44,078 bases of DNA from an uncultured Gemmatimonadales bacterium (GTDB taxonomy: Bacteria > Gemmatimonadota > Gemmatimonadetes > Palauibacterales > Palauibacteraceae), in NCBI GenBank assembly GCA_947259585.1, contig CAMYMV010000015.1:1-44078 (forward strand), given 5' to 3'. Numbering within the stretch: the first letter of the stretch is position 1; each line of letters opens with the position of its first letter. The notes below the pieces were generated by a model that did no database searches, was not told where the DNA came from, and saw only the letters and a list, made by a program, of their open reading frames with translations. A program made the translations under genes and the position numbers. Of the stretch, positions 1 to 8,402 are shown in pieces.

Positions 1-1
1 C

Positions 2-1516
2 GCCTCCCACCTCGCAAGTTCGAGCGAGCCGGGCGAGACGATCGCCGTCGAGATCCCGTTCACCGGCGAGACGCTGGGCGAGGTGGTCCGCGCCACGCCG
101 GCGGATGTGAGCGCCGCCGCGCTTCGCGCCCGAGACGCACAGCCCGCTTGGGCGGCGACCCCCTTCGACGAGAGGGCGAAGTCGTTCCTACGCTTTCACG
201 ACATGCTCCTCGAGCGGCGAGACGAGGCTCTGGACCTCGTGCAGCTGGAGACGGGCAAGGCGAGAGCCCACGCATACGAAGAGGTGGCGGATGCTGCCGT
301 CGTGGCCCGCTACTACGCCCTGCACGGCGGGGAGCACCTCAAGCCTCGGAGGCGAAAGGGTGCGATCCCTGGTCTCACCGTCGCTTGGGAGCATCGTCAT
401 CCGGTCGGCCTCGTCGGGTTGATCGCGCCCTGGAACTACCCGCTCAGCCTGGCGATCAGCGATTCGATTCCGGCTCTGCTCGCGGGGAACGCGGCCCTCG
501 TGAAGCCGGATCCGAAGACCCCGTTCACGGCGCTGTGGGCTGTCGACCTCTTGTACCGGGCCGGCCTGCCACCCGATCTGCTGCAGGTGGTTATGGGGGA
601 CGTGGCCACGGGATCGGCGGTCGTCGAAGAGGCGGATTTCATTTCGTTCACGGGGAGCACGGCCGTGGGCCGCGTCGTCGGGAGTCGAGCCGGAGAGCGC
701 CTCATCGGAGTCAGCCTGGAGCTCGGCGGCAAGAACCCGATGATCGTGCTGGCGGATGCGGACCTGGATGCCGCTGTGCGGGGCGCCGTGCGGGGCTCGT
801 TCGCCAACACCGGCCAACTCTGCATCTCTTTCGAGCGTCTCTACGTACAGGCCTCGATCGCGGAGCCCTTCCTGGAGCGGTTTAGCGCTGCCACCCGCCG
901 GCTGCGGTTGGGGCCGGCCCTGGATTACAGCGTGGATGTCGGATCTCTGACGTCCCGCGAACAGCTCGAAAAGGTCGAGGGGCACGTTCGGGACGCCGTG
1001 GCCAAGGGCGCTCGGCTGCTCGCCGGCGGTCGCGCCCGCCCCGAGATCGGGCCGTACTTCTTCGAGCCGACGATCCTCGCGGACGTGACCGAAGAGATGG
1101 AGCTGTGCGATCAGGAGACGTTCGGTCCGGTCGTGTCCATCCACGCCTTCGAGTCCGTGGATGAGGCGGTCGACCGTGCCAACGCCACGCCGTATGGCCT
1201 GAACGCGAGCGTCTGGACCCGGGACGCCGCGACCGGCCGCAGCGTGGCGAGCAGGATCCGCGCTGGCACGGTCAACGTCAACGAGGCGTATGCCGCCGCG
1301 TGGGGCTCCGTGGACGCGCCCATGGGAGGCATGAAGGACTCCGGCGTAGGGCGTCGGCACGGCGGGGAGGGGATCCGGAAATTCACCGAGGCCCAGACGA
1401 TCGCCGTGCAGAGGGGTCTTCCACTCGCCGCGCCGCCGTGGCTGGATGAGGAGCGCTACAGCCGGGCCATGACGCGTGCCCTGCGGATCCTGAAGCGCAT
1501 CCCCGGACTACGTTGA
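2..1516 (+). CDS. Succinate-semialdehyde-type NAD(P)+ aldehyde dehydrogenase, 5' truncated by the window
   Basis: The frame is open from base 2, before any start codon, and already encodes the family's N-terminal PFTGETLGEV segment, so the true start lies left of the window. ALDH landmarks occur in order: PWNYPL in the Rossmann fold, FTGSTAVGR, LELGGKNP with the general-base Glu at 719-721, and NTGQLC with the catalytic Cys at 821-823. QETFGPV and the C-terminal MKDSGVGRRHG/FTEAQT segment follow. The C-terminal pattern most resembles GabD2-like succinate-semialdehyde dehydrogenases, which oxidise succinic semialdehyde to succinate in the cytoplasm. Substrate within the ALDH superfamily cannot be settled by eye. 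An SDR gene follows on the same strand after 61 bp. Confidence 0.93.
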   Translation, partial: ASHLASSSEPGETIAVEIPFTGETLGEVVRATPADVSAAALRARDAQPAWAATPFDERAKSFLRFHDMLLERRDEALDLVQLETGKARAHAYEEVADAAVVARYYALHGGEHLKPRRRKGAIPGLTVAWEHRHPVGLVGLIAPWNYPLSLAISDSIPALLAGNAALVKPDPKTPFTALWAVDLLYRAGLPPDLLQVVMGDVATGSAVVEEADFISFTGSTAVGRVVGSRAGERLIGVSLELGGKNPMIVLADADLDAAVRGAVRGSFANTGQLCISFERLYVQASIAEPFLERFSAATRRLRLGPALDYSVDVGSLTSREQLEKVEGHVRDAVAKGARLLAGGRARPEIGPYFFEPTILADVTEEMELCDQETFGPVVSIHAFESVDEAVDRANATPYGLNASVWTRDAATGRSVASRIRAGTVNVNEAYAAAWGSVDAPMGGMKDSGVGRRHGGEGIRKFTEAQTIAVQRGLPLAAPPWLDEERYSRAMTRALRILKRIPGLR

Positions 1517-1577
1517 AAACCGGACCCACCGAGCCTCTACGAATCTGGCTCGGGCTAGGGCGCGAGATGCTTCCCAG

Positions 1578-2663
1578 ATGAGCACGATACTATTCACCGG
1601 CTTTCCGGGATTCCTGGGAAGCGCGCTCCTACCCAGCCTTCTTGCCAGCGATCGCTCTCGAACAGCCACCTGCCTCGTCCAGAGGAAGTACACCGATCTG
1701 GCATCACGTCGGGTCCGCGAGCTGGAGGCCGCGCATCCCGACCTCGGGGGTCGTATCCGTCTCGTAGAAGGGGACCTGACGCTGCCCGACCTCGGCCTCG
1801 AGAGCGCTGACGAGATCGGACGCCAGTTGGACGAGATCTACCACGTGGCCGCCGTTTATGATCTCGAGGTCTCCCGCGAGGTCGGAGTTGCCGTCAACGT
1901 CGAGGGCACCCGACGCGTCATCGACCTGGCCCGGCGCTGTCCTTCGCTGCGGCGTCTGCACCACGTGAGTACCTGCTACGTCAGCGGCCGCCATCCGGGC
2001 AGCTTCGAGGAGACGGATCTGAAGGTCGGTCAGAGCTTCAACAACAACTACGAAGAGACGAAGTACCTGGCCGAGATCGAAGTCCGGAAGGCTATGGAGG
2101 ATGGGCTCCCCACCACGATATACCGGCCGGCCATCGTCGTGGGCGACAGCGACACGGGAGCGACCGCCAAGTACGACGGGATCTACTACGTGATCAGATT
2201 CCTGCTTCGCCAACCTCGCGTTGCCGTCATGCCGATCATCGAGGACCCGACGCGGGCTCGGGTGACCCTGGTGCCGCGTGACTTCGTCGTCCGCGCGATC
2301 ACCCACCTGGCGGGCCTCGAGGCTTCGGCCGGCCGCGTGTACCAGTTGGCGGATCCCTATCCGCCTACGGTCGAGGAGCTGGTCGAGATCCTCGCGACGG
2401 CCACGAGACGGAGGCCTGTGCGGGTCCGGCTCCCAGGGAGGGTGGTTCGCCTGGCGCTCGAGCGTCGGCTGGTACGCCGGATCACGGGGATTCCGGCTGC
2501 GTTGGTCGACTACTTCACACACCCGACCATCTACGGGACAACTCGAGCTCGGGCCGATCTGGAGGGGAGCGGGATAGCGCTTCCAGTCTTCCGATCCTAT
2601 GCGGAGAGCTTGGTCTCCTTCGTCATCGACAATCCGGACCTGGAATCGGAGGCGATGATCTGA
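1578..2663 (+). CDS. Extended SDR-family NAD(P)-binding oxidoreductase (thioester-reductase-like)
   Basis: A 361-residue protein opens with a Rossmann nucleotide-binding loop, TGFPGFLGS. The active site is YEETK (YxxxK) in the NNNYEETKYLAE segment. The fold and the motif HVSTCYVSG resemble the NAD_binding_4 (male-sterility/thioester-reductase) group of extended SDRs, which reduce acyl or carbonyl groups. The real substrate is unknown. It follows the aldehyde dehydrogenase, so a joint role in aldehyde or acyl metabolism is possible. No clear Shine-Dalgarno precedes the ATG. Its last 67 bp overlap, tail to tail, the end of the minus-strand SDR-DUF2867 gene. Confidence 0.88.
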   Translation: MSTILFTGFPGFLGSALLPSLLASDRSRTATCLVQRKYTDLASRRVRELEAAHPDLGGRIRLVEGDLTLPDLGLESADEIGRQLDEIYHVAAVYDLEVSREVGVAVNVEGTRRVIDLARRCPSLRRLHHVSTCYVSGRHPGSFEETDLKVGQSFNNNYEETKYLAEIEVRKAMEDGLPTTIYRPAIVVGDSDTGATAKYDGIYYVIRFLLRQPRVAVMPIIEDPTRARVTLVPRDFVVRAITHLAGLEASAGRVYQLADPYPPTVEELVEILATATRRRPVRVRLPGRVVRLALERRLVRRITGIPAALVDYFTHPTIYGTTRARADLEGSGIALPVFRSYAESLVSFVIDNPDLESEAMI

Positions 2664-4144
2664 CTCTCATCTTCCGCGTCGGCCCTCGCCTCGAGGGCGG
2701 CGTCCGCGATGCCGCGGAGCATGCCGCGGAAGACATGCACGTGAAGCGGATAGAGGCCATACCAATAGAAAAGGCCGAACAAGCCGACCGGGTCGAAGAT
2801 CGCCGTCTGCCGGATCCGTGAGCGCCCGCCCGCGAGCGCTTCAACCTCGAACTGGAGCCACGCCCGGCCGGGCAGCCTCATCTCGGCGCTCAGCGCGAGG
2901 AGACGGTCGGGCTCGTAGGACTCCACGCGCCAGAAGTCGACCGTGTCGCCCGGCGATAGCGTCTCCGGATCGCGCCGTCCGCGCCGCGTCCCGGCGCCGC
3001 CCACCAGGAGGTCGAGGAAGCCGCGGAGCCGCCACAACCAATCGGCGTGGTACCAGCCGACGTTGCCTCCGATTCGGCGGATCGGTCGGAACGCCCCGGC
3101 TGGCGAACACGCTACGTCGACCGACCGGGAATCGACGATGCGACTGCCGAAGCGGGCGCCCGCCCACGAATCCTGCGTCGTTGTCGTGGACAGGGCGTCC
3201 GACCAGCGCGTCTGGGCGAACTCGCGATCCTCGTTGGCCAGGGCGCGGTCGATCGCGTCGCCGATATCGCGTGGTTGCACGTCGAACGCGCGAAGCGCGT
3301 CGGCATCCCGCACCACGGTCGTGTTCCGCAATCCATCGATGAGATGGCGGCCGACGCGGGCGTAGACCGGCGTGACCAGGCCCAGCCACAGGCTTGAGAG
3401 GTACGGGGTGAGCACCGGCACCGGGATCGTGACGCGCCGGAGTCCGCGGCGGCTGGCATACTCCTGCATGATTTGGCCGTAAGAGACGACCGAGCTCCCG
3501 CCGATCTCGAACACGCGGCTGCCTTCGAGCGGGACATCCAACGCCCCGAGCAGATAGGCTAAAAGGTCCTCGATCGCGATCGGCTGAGCCCGGGTACGGA
3601 CCCAGGAAGGCGTGATCATCACGGGCAGCTTCTCGACGAGCGCTCTTACCATCTCGAAGGAGAAGCTACCGCTGCCGATGACGACGGAGGCGCGAAACTC
3701 GATGGTCGGTACGCCGGATTCCCGCAGGATGCGCCCGGTCTCCTGCCGGCTCAGCAGGTGATCGGACAGATCGGGCCCCTCGCCGAGTCCCCCGAGGTAG
3801 ACAATCCGACGTACGCCCGCTCTACGGCATGCTTGAGAGAACACGGCGGCCGCTCTGCGATCCGCGTCCTCGAAGTCATCCGACGACGCCATTGAATGAA
3901 TCAGGTAGTAGGCGACGTCGACCCCTTCCAGCGCCACTTCCAGGCTGGCTCGGTCCAGGACATCGCCACAGACGACCTCGGTACCGGGACCGATGCGGGA
4001 AATCAGATGCTCCGGCCGGCGCGCCAGGCAGCGGACCGCTTCGCCACGAGCCTCCAGCAGAGGCAACAGGCGACCGCCGACGTACCCGGTAGCTCCGGTC
4101 AGCAAGATCTGACGAGATTCGTTCATCTGCTTCGCCTCGTCCAT
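2597..4144 (-). CDS. SDR-family oxidoreductase with C-terminal DUF2867 domain
   Basis: An N-terminal atypical/extended SDR domain (TGATGYVGGRLLPLLE nucleotide loop, then CGDVLD and YLIHSM segments) is followed from about residue 330 by a DUF2867 (SRPBCC-like) domain with GWYHADWLWRLRG and FYWYGLYPLHVHVF. Length is 515 aa from the ATG at 4144, which overlaps the upstream gene's stop as TGATG and so suggests translational coupling. An in-frame ATG at 4126 (MNESRQ) is an equally good start. The reaction is unknown. In the family the SDR part resembles NmrA/complex I-associated proteins. It is the last gene of the three-gene minus-strand arm of the presumed light-responsive island. Confidence 0.88.
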   Translation of the reverse strand: MDEAKQMNESRQILLTGATGYVGGRLLPLLEARGEAVRCLARRPEHLISRIGPGTEVVCGDVLDRASLEVALEGVDVAYYLIHSMASSDDFEDADRRAAAVFSQACRRAGVRRIVYLGGLGEGPDLSDHLLSRQETGRILRESGVPTIEFRASVVIGSGSFSFEMVRALVEKLPVMITPSWVRTRAQPIAIEDLLAYLLGALDVPLEGSRVFEIGGSSVVSYGQIMQEYASRRGLRRVTIPVPVLTPYLSSLWLGLVTPVYARVGRHLIDGLRNTTVVRDADALRAFDVQPRDIGDAIDRALANEDREFAQTRWSDALSTTTTQDSWAGARFGSRIVDSRSVDVACSPAGAFRPIRRIGGNVGWYHADWLWRLRGFLDLLVGGAGTRRGRRDPETLSPGDTVDFWRVESYEPDRLLALSAEMRLPGRAWLQFEVEALAGGRSRIRQTAIFDPVGLFGLFYWYGLYPLHVHVFRGMLRGIADAALEARADAEDESQIIASDSRSGLSMTKETKLSA

Positions 4145-4956
4145 CAGGTGGGCGACGCGACGCGAGGGCGCGGCGCTTTGGAAGCGGCCGGCGAGGGAAG
4201 GACGGAACCGAGTCCCCCATCTACGCCGATTACCTGTCCCGTGATCCATCCGTTGATCGGATCGAGCAGCCAGGCAGCCGCCCGGGCCACATCATCGGGT
4301 TCCCCGAGTCTGCCCAGGGCATGCATCGCCTCGGATGCACGAGCCGCCGCCGGTCGCTCCGTGATCCGCTCCGTCAGCGGCGTGCGCGTCAGACCCGGCG
4401 AGACGACGTTGAACCGCAGACCCGCGTTCGCGTATGTGGCGGCCGCCGAACGGGCCAGGCCCACGATTCCGGCCTTCGCCGCCGCAATCGCCTCGTGATT
4501 AGCGATGCCGATTACGGCAGCCGCCGAGGAGATGAGCACGACGGAGCCGCCCTTTTCCTGCATGTGAAGGCCGGATGCGCGAACGACGTTGAACGCGGAG
4601 CCGAGGTTCGTGTCCATGACCGCGGTCAACTCCTCGGGGTTAGTAAGGTGCGCGGGCTTCAGGAGGAGTGATCCGACACAGTTGGCGATCCCGTCCAGCC
4701 GCCCGAACTCGGAGACGAGATCTGCGATCCACTGCTCGACGCCAACCGGGTCGGTCGCGTCGAACGCGCGGAACCGCGCGCCCGTCTGCTGGGAGAGGGA
4801 TCTGAGTCGGCTTTCGCCGCGTGCCGCGATGGCCAGCTGCGCCTTGGATCGGCTCAGCGCCAGGCTGAGCGCGGACCCGATGCCGCCGGTGGCTCCCAGA
4901 ACCGCAAACACGGATCCCTTTCCCGGCGGGTGCTGAATGTCAGTGGGAATAGTCAC
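4144..4956 (-). CDS. Classical SDR-family oxidoreductase lacking the catalytic tyrosine
   Basis: A Rossmann protein with GATGGIG cofactor loop, NCVGS (NNAG-equivalent) and SPGLTRTPL near the end. The catalytic Ser is in VVLISSA. The usual YxxxK is replaced by IAAAK, with Ile encoded at 4488-4486, so standard Tyr-Lys proton transfer cannot operate. The GTG at 4956 is preferred because AGG lies 7 nt upstream. A GTG at 4971 would add five residues but has no Shine-Dalgarno. It sits 92 bp downstream of the fasciclin gene, with a GC-rich hairpin between, and its stop overlaps the start of the SDR-DUF2867 gene. It may still bind NAD(P) or act by an altered mechanism. Confidence 0.87.
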   Translation of the reverse strand: MTIPTDIQHPPGKGSVFAVLGATGGIGSALSLALSRSKAQLAIAARGESRLRSLSQQTGARFRAFDATDPVGVEQWIADLVSEFGRLDGIANCVGSLLLKPAHLTNPEELTAVMDTNLGSAFNVVRASGLHMQEKGGSVVLISSAAAVIGIANHEAIAAAKAGIVGLARSAAATYANAGLRFNVVSPGLTRTPLTERITERPAAARASEAMHALGRLGEPDDVARAAAWLLDPINGWITGQVIGVDGGLGSVLPSPAASKAPRPRVASPT

Positions 4957-4981
4957 TTGTTTACCTAGCACCTAACTATGC

Positions 4982-5017
4982 GAATCGGGGAGGGTAACCC
5001 CTCCCCGACCCCGATTC
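4982..5017 (-). terminator. GC-rich nested hairpin between the fasciclin and SDR genes
   Basis: Arms GGGGAGGG (4987-4994) and CCCTCCCC (4999-5006) enclose a 4-nt loop. The flanks GAATCGGGG (4982-4990) and CCCCGATTC (5009-5017) form a second, partly competing stem. No T-tract follows in the minus direction, so it may be an attenuator or a transcript 3'-end stabiliser that sets the ratio of fasciclin to SDR message rather than a full terminator. Confidence 0.5.
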
Positions 5018-5048
5018 TGGATTATCGCCGCGACCAACCAGCGCGCGA

Positions 5049-5579
5049 CTACATGCAGCCGGCAGGCTCCTCGCTCGGGAGGATGACCGCGTCGATCACG
5101 TGGATGACGCCGTTGCTGGCCGTGATATCGGTCTTCACGACACTGGCTCCGTCAACCTTGACGCCCTTGTCGCTCGTCGTGATGGACACCTCTTGCCCCT
5201 GAACCGTCTTGGCGTTCGAGAGCTTGACCACGTCGGCCGCCATCACCTTACCGGGAACGACGTGATAGGTCAGGATTGCAACGAGCTTGTCCTTGTTCTC
5301 AGGCTTGAGGAGTTCCGCCACCGTTCCCTCGGGCAGCGCCTCGAAAGCCTTGTCCGTGGGAGCGAACACCGTGAACGGACCATCGCTCTTCAGTACCTCG
5401 ACCAGACCCGCGGCCTTGACCGCCGCGACCAACGTTTCGAAGGACCCGGCCGACACCGCGACGTCCACGATGTCCATATCCGTCTTCGAGGCCTTGGAGT
5501 AGGCTGCCTCCTGAGCGATGGTGGGTGAGGCAGTCAGGGCGGCGGCAGCGGCCACCACGGCGATTCTCAACGCTTTCAT
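5049..5579 (-). CDS. Secreted fasciclin (FAS1) domain protein
   Basis: A 176-residue protein with a signal peptide ([23 protein letters not shown]) and one FAS1 domain. The FAS1 hallmarks are [31 protein letters not shown] (H1 box) and the closing [13 protein letters not shown] (H2 box). FAS1 proteins are extracellular or periplasmic adhesion or binding modules, and the ligand is not predictable. The start at 5579 is set by AAGGAG seven bases upstream. Further upstream lies a perfect consensus promoter. It heads the minus-strand arm that diverges from the MerR/B12 regulator. FAS1 genes recur next to photolyase and SDR genes in light- or stress-induced bacterial clusters, which fits this context. 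Confidence 0.92.
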   Translation of the reverse strand: MKALRIAVVAAAAALTASPTIAQEAAYSKASKTDMDIVDVAVSAGSFETLVAAVKAAGLVEVLKSDGPFTVFAPTDKAFEALPEGTVAELLKPENKDKLVAILTYHVVPGKVMAADVVKLSNAKTVQGQEVSITTSDKGVKVDGASVVKTDITASNGVIHVIDAVILPSEEPAGCM

Positions 5580-5755
5580 CTTTGTTTCTCCTTCTTTCAT
5601 GTGGGCGACTGTCGCCACCCGCTCTGCGTGATTCTGAAAAGGTCGTCGGCGATGGGGGTGCGACGCCCCAGCGCCGCTTTCAAGTCAAGATCGACTCCAA
5701 CCTTGCCGGCCGGTTCGACCGACTATCAACCGACTCCTGTCCAGCTCTTGTCACA

Positions 5756-5784
5756 ATTATAATGGTATGATGACGGAATGTCAA
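5756..5784 (-). promoter_or_regulatory. Perfect consensus sigma70-type promoter for the fasciclin operon
   Basis: On the minus strand TTGACA (5784-5779) is followed by exactly 17 nt and TATAAT (5761-5756), a 12/12 consensus match. This predicts a transcript start near 5749 and a leader of about 170 nt before the fasciclin ATG. Such a strong promoter normally needs repression, and the adjacent MerR/B12 gene is the obvious candidate repressor. Confidence 0.75.
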
Positions 5785-5805
5785 CTCTGTGTCCAGGATA
5801 AAGCA

Positions 5806-5834
5806 TTGACAGTAATTGGATGACCGGTTAGCCT
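5806..5834 (+). promoter_or_regulatory. Candidate promoter of the MerR/B12 regulator gene
   Basis: TTGACA at 5806-5811 is followed after 17 nt by a weak -10 (TAGCCT, 5829-5834). The predicted start point would fall at or just before the ATG at 5841, so the transcript would be leaderless or nearly so. No Shine-Dalgarno is visible before the ATG, which agrees. The two divergent -35 boxes are only 21 nt apart, so one bound regulator could control both. Confidence 0.4.
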
Positions 5835-5840
5835 TCTATC

Positions 5841-6830
5841 ATGCCTACGCCAGCCGATGGATCCGGAGAGAGGAACGGGCGCCGCTACCCGATCGCGGTC
5901 GCTGCGCGCCGGGCCGGTCTCACGAAAGACGTCCTGCGCGCCTGGGAGCGTCGCTACCGGGCGGTTCGGCCCCAGCGCACGGAGAACGGGCGCCGCCGCT
6001 ACTCCGGCGCCGAGATCGAGCGTCTGCAGCTGCTCGCCAGGCTCACCGACGGCGGCCAATTGATCAGCGAGCTCGCCGGACTGGAGACGGCAGAGCTGCT
6101 GGAGCTCGCGCGGGATGAGGACCTGGAGCTCGCGCGGGATGAGGACGACCGCGCGGCGCGGCCGGCCGGCAAAAAGCCGATTCGCGCGCGCGCGCACCTC
6201 CGCACGTGCGTCACGGCCGCTATCGATCTCGATGGTGGCGCGCTCCGGGACGAGCTGGATCGCGCGCTCATCTCGCTCGACCCGGTGGTCCTGATCGACG
6301 AGGTGCTCTCTCCGTTGATGGTTCGGCTTGGCGCCCTATGGTCGGATGGCCGGCTCAACCCCGGCCAGGAGCGAATCGCCACCGGCGCCGTGACGGCGAC
6401 CTTGAGTCGGCTGATCGAAACTCTGCAGCCAGGAGGACCCGGAACGCTCCTCGTCGCCGGCACGCTGACAGGCCAGCGTCACGAGCTCGGCGCGATGCTG
6501 GCTGCCGCGAGCGCGGCCGCCGAGGGTTGGCGCGTGACCTACCTCGGTCCGGAGCTTCCGGCGGAGGATTTCGCGCGCGCCGCAAGCGTCAAAGGCGCTC
6601 GGGTCGTAGCCCTCGGTGTCGTGATTCCCGATGACGACCCGAACCTTGCGGAGGAGCTAATGCGACTGGCTAGAACGCTGCCGCCGGAGGTCTCCTTGGT
6701 CGTCGGCGGGACCGGTGCCCCCGCCTACGCCGACGTCCTCGAGCTCATCGGCGCTTGCACCGTGTCGACGCTGGCCGACTTCAGAGTCTATCTTGAGGGT
6801 GTGAACACGGCACCAGCCAAGCCCCGTTGA
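5841..6830 (+). CDS. MerR-family regulator with cobalamin-binding domain (LitR/CarH-like)
   Basis: A 329-residue protein. Residues about 14-70 form a MerR winged helix (YPIAVAARRAGLTKDVLRAWERRY). A linker contains an exact eight-residue duplication, LELARDED. Residues about 115-200 form the B12-binding helical cap, and 203-329 the Rossmann B12 domain. LitR/CarH proteins use adenosylcobalamin as a light sensor and repress light-induced genes in the dark. The lower axial His is kept (H214, in QRHELG where the usual form is D/ExHxxG). The cap has W167 and E177 of the Wx9EH motif, but Arg178 replaces His and Ser168 replaces the upper-ligand His of Thermus CarH. Light sensing is therefore plausible but not certain. 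It diverges from the fasciclin operon and its stop overlaps the photolyase start. Confidence 0.9.
   Translation: MPTPADGSGERNGRRYPIAVAARRAGLTKDVLRAWERRYRAVRPQRTENGRRRYSGAEIERLQLLARLTDGGQLISELAGLETAELLELARDEDLELARDEDDRAARPAGKKPIRARAHLRTCVTAAIDLDGGALRDELDRALISLDPVVLIDEVLSPLMVRLGALWSDGRLNPGQERIATGAVTATLSRLIETLQPGGPGTLLVAGTLTGQRHELGAMLAAASAAAEGWRVTYLGPELPAEDFARAASVKGARVVALGVVIPDDDPNLAEELMRLARTLPPEVSLVVGGTGAPAYADVLELIGACTVSTLADFRVYLEGVNTAPAKPR
6099..6146 (+). repeat. Perfect 24-bp tandem duplication inside the regulator gene
   Basis: Two identical 24-bp units (6099-6122 and 6123-6146) are in frame and each encodes LELARDED. They lie in the linker between the MerR helix-turn-helix and the B12-binding part and lengthen it by eight residues. 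Identity at every base suggests a recent slippage event. Confidence 0.9.
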
Positions 6831-8293
6831 GCGTTCCCGACGCGAGGATCTCGGTCGTGAACGACCGGGATCCTGACCGGCGCGGCTCCTACGTGCTCTA
6901 TTGGCTGGTCGCCGCACGTCGGCCCACCTTGAACTTCGCTCTCCAGCAGGCGCGCGACTGGGCCATCCGGCTCGGCAAGCCACTCCTGATCCTCGAGGCC
7001 CTGCGTAGTGACTACCGGTGGGCGAGCGACCGCATGCACCGGTTCGTAATCGAGGGCATGGTCGAGCACGTTCGAGAGTTCGCCCAGCGCGGCATCGCGT
7101 ACCACGCTTACGTGGAGCCGGAGGCCGGCGCGGGCAGAGGGCTGCTTGAGGCGCTCGCGAGGGATGCCTGCCTGGTGGTGACCGACGACTATCCCGCCTT
7201 TTTCCTCCCCCGGATGCTGCGGGCGGCCGCCAGAATACCGGTCCGGCTCGAGGCGGTCGATTCCAACGGGCTGTTGCCGCTGCGAGCGGCCGATCGGGTG
7301 TTTCCTACCGCCTATGCGTTTCGACGTTTCCTGCAAAAGGAGCTGCCGCGGCACCTGGAGAATCGGCCCGAACGGGATCCGCTCGCCGCGGCGCCGACCG
7401 GAAGGTCGGCTCTGGCCAGCGCCACGTTGAAGCGCTGGCCATCCCTCCGACCCGGAACGAACAACACCGCCCTGAACGGGCTCATCGCGGGGCTGCCGAT
7501 CGACCACGAAGTTCCACCGGTACCGTATCGAGGTGGTTTCCTTCAGGGAGCCCGGGAGCTGGAGTCGTTCTGCGCCCGCCGTTTGGCCGGCTATGCGAAG
7601 AAACGAAACGACCCGGCCGTACAGGCGACCAGCGGTCTCTCGCCCTACCTCCACTTCGGGCACGTCGGGGCCCACCAGGTCTTTGAGGAGGTGCTGGAGG
7701 CCGAGGGGTGGAGCCCTGCGAGTCTCTCAACCTCGACCGCCGGCAAGCGCAGCGGCTGGTGGGGTATGTCAGAGTCTGCCGAGGCCTTTTTGGACGAGCT
7801 GGTGACATGGCGCGAGCTGGGCTTCAACATGTGCTCGCTGTCGCCGGACTATGACCGCTTCGAGTCCCTGCCCGAGTGGGCCCAGACGACGCTTGGAGAG
7901 CACGCCGCGGATCCGCGGCCGTACCTGTACTCGCGCGAACAGTTAGAGTCAGCGAGCACGCACGATCCGATCTGGAACGCGGCCCAGCGTCAGCTTACGC
8001 GCGAGGGTCGCATCCACGGTTACCTGCGAATGCTGTGGGGGAAGAAGATACTGGAGTGGTCGGAGACGCCACGCCGGGCGCTCGACGTGATGATCGGTCT
8101 CAACAACCGCTGGGCGGTAGACGGCCGCGATCCCAACTCGTACAGCGGGATCTTCTGGGTACTCGGTCGATACGATCGCGCCTGGGGGCCTGAACGCCCG
8201 ATCTACGGCAAGGTCCGATACATGACCTCCGAGAACACCGCCCGGAAGTTCAAACTCGGAGCCTATCTGGAGCGCTTCGGTGGCGACGCGTAG
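6827..8293 (+). CDS. Class II deoxyribodipyrimidine photolyase
   Basis: A 488-residue enzyme that repairs UV-induced cyclobutane pyrimidine dimers with light and FADH-. Class II features are visible: an N-terminal antenna-domain region (VLYWLVAARR, VVTDDYP, EAVDSNGLLP), SGLSPYLHFG, ELVTWRELGFNMC and STHDPIWNAAQRQL. The GRIHGYLRMLWGKKILEW block, LNNRWAVDGRDPNSYSG and the C-terminal YGKVRYM follow. The TTG at 6827 overlaps the regulator's stop as TTGA. A GTG at 6857, with GAGG about 10 nt upstream, is an alternative start. Co-transcription with a B12-type light regulator fits light-induced repair. Confidence 0.95.
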   Translation: MSVPDARISVVNDRDPDRRGSYVLYWLVAARRPTLNFALQQARDWAIRLGKPLLILEALRSDYRWASDRMHRFVIEGMVEHVREFAQRGIAYHAYVEPEAGAGRGLLEALARDACLVVTDDYPAFFLPRMLRAAARIPVRLEAVDSNGLLPLRAADRVFPTAYAFRRFLQKELPRHLENRPERDPLAAAPTGRSALASATLKRWPSLRPGTNNTALNGLIAGLPIDHEVPPVPYRGGFLQGARELESFCARRLAGYAKKRNDPAVQATSGLSPYLHFGHVGAHQVFEEVLEAEGWSPASLSTSTAGKRSGWWGMSESAEAFLDELVTWRELGFNMCSLSPDYDRFESLPEWAQTTLGEHAADPRPYLYSREQLESASTHDPIWNAAQRQLTREGRIHGYLRMLWGKKILEWSETPRRALDVMIGLNNRWAVDGRDPNSYSGIFWVLGRYDRAWGPERPIYGKVRYMTSENTARKFKLGAYLERFGGDA

Positions 8294-8402
8294 CGTGTTC
8301 CATTGGTACAGTTTGCTTGCGAAGCGAGGCGATGAGCTCAATTGCCGTGACTCCCGAGTTGCTGAAAGACGCCAGTGAGCCAATGTCTGAACTGAAATCC
8401 AA

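Noticed and set aside
6183..6193. Short CG dinucleotide run
   Set aside because: Only about five units inside a coding region of a GC-rich genome; expected by chance.
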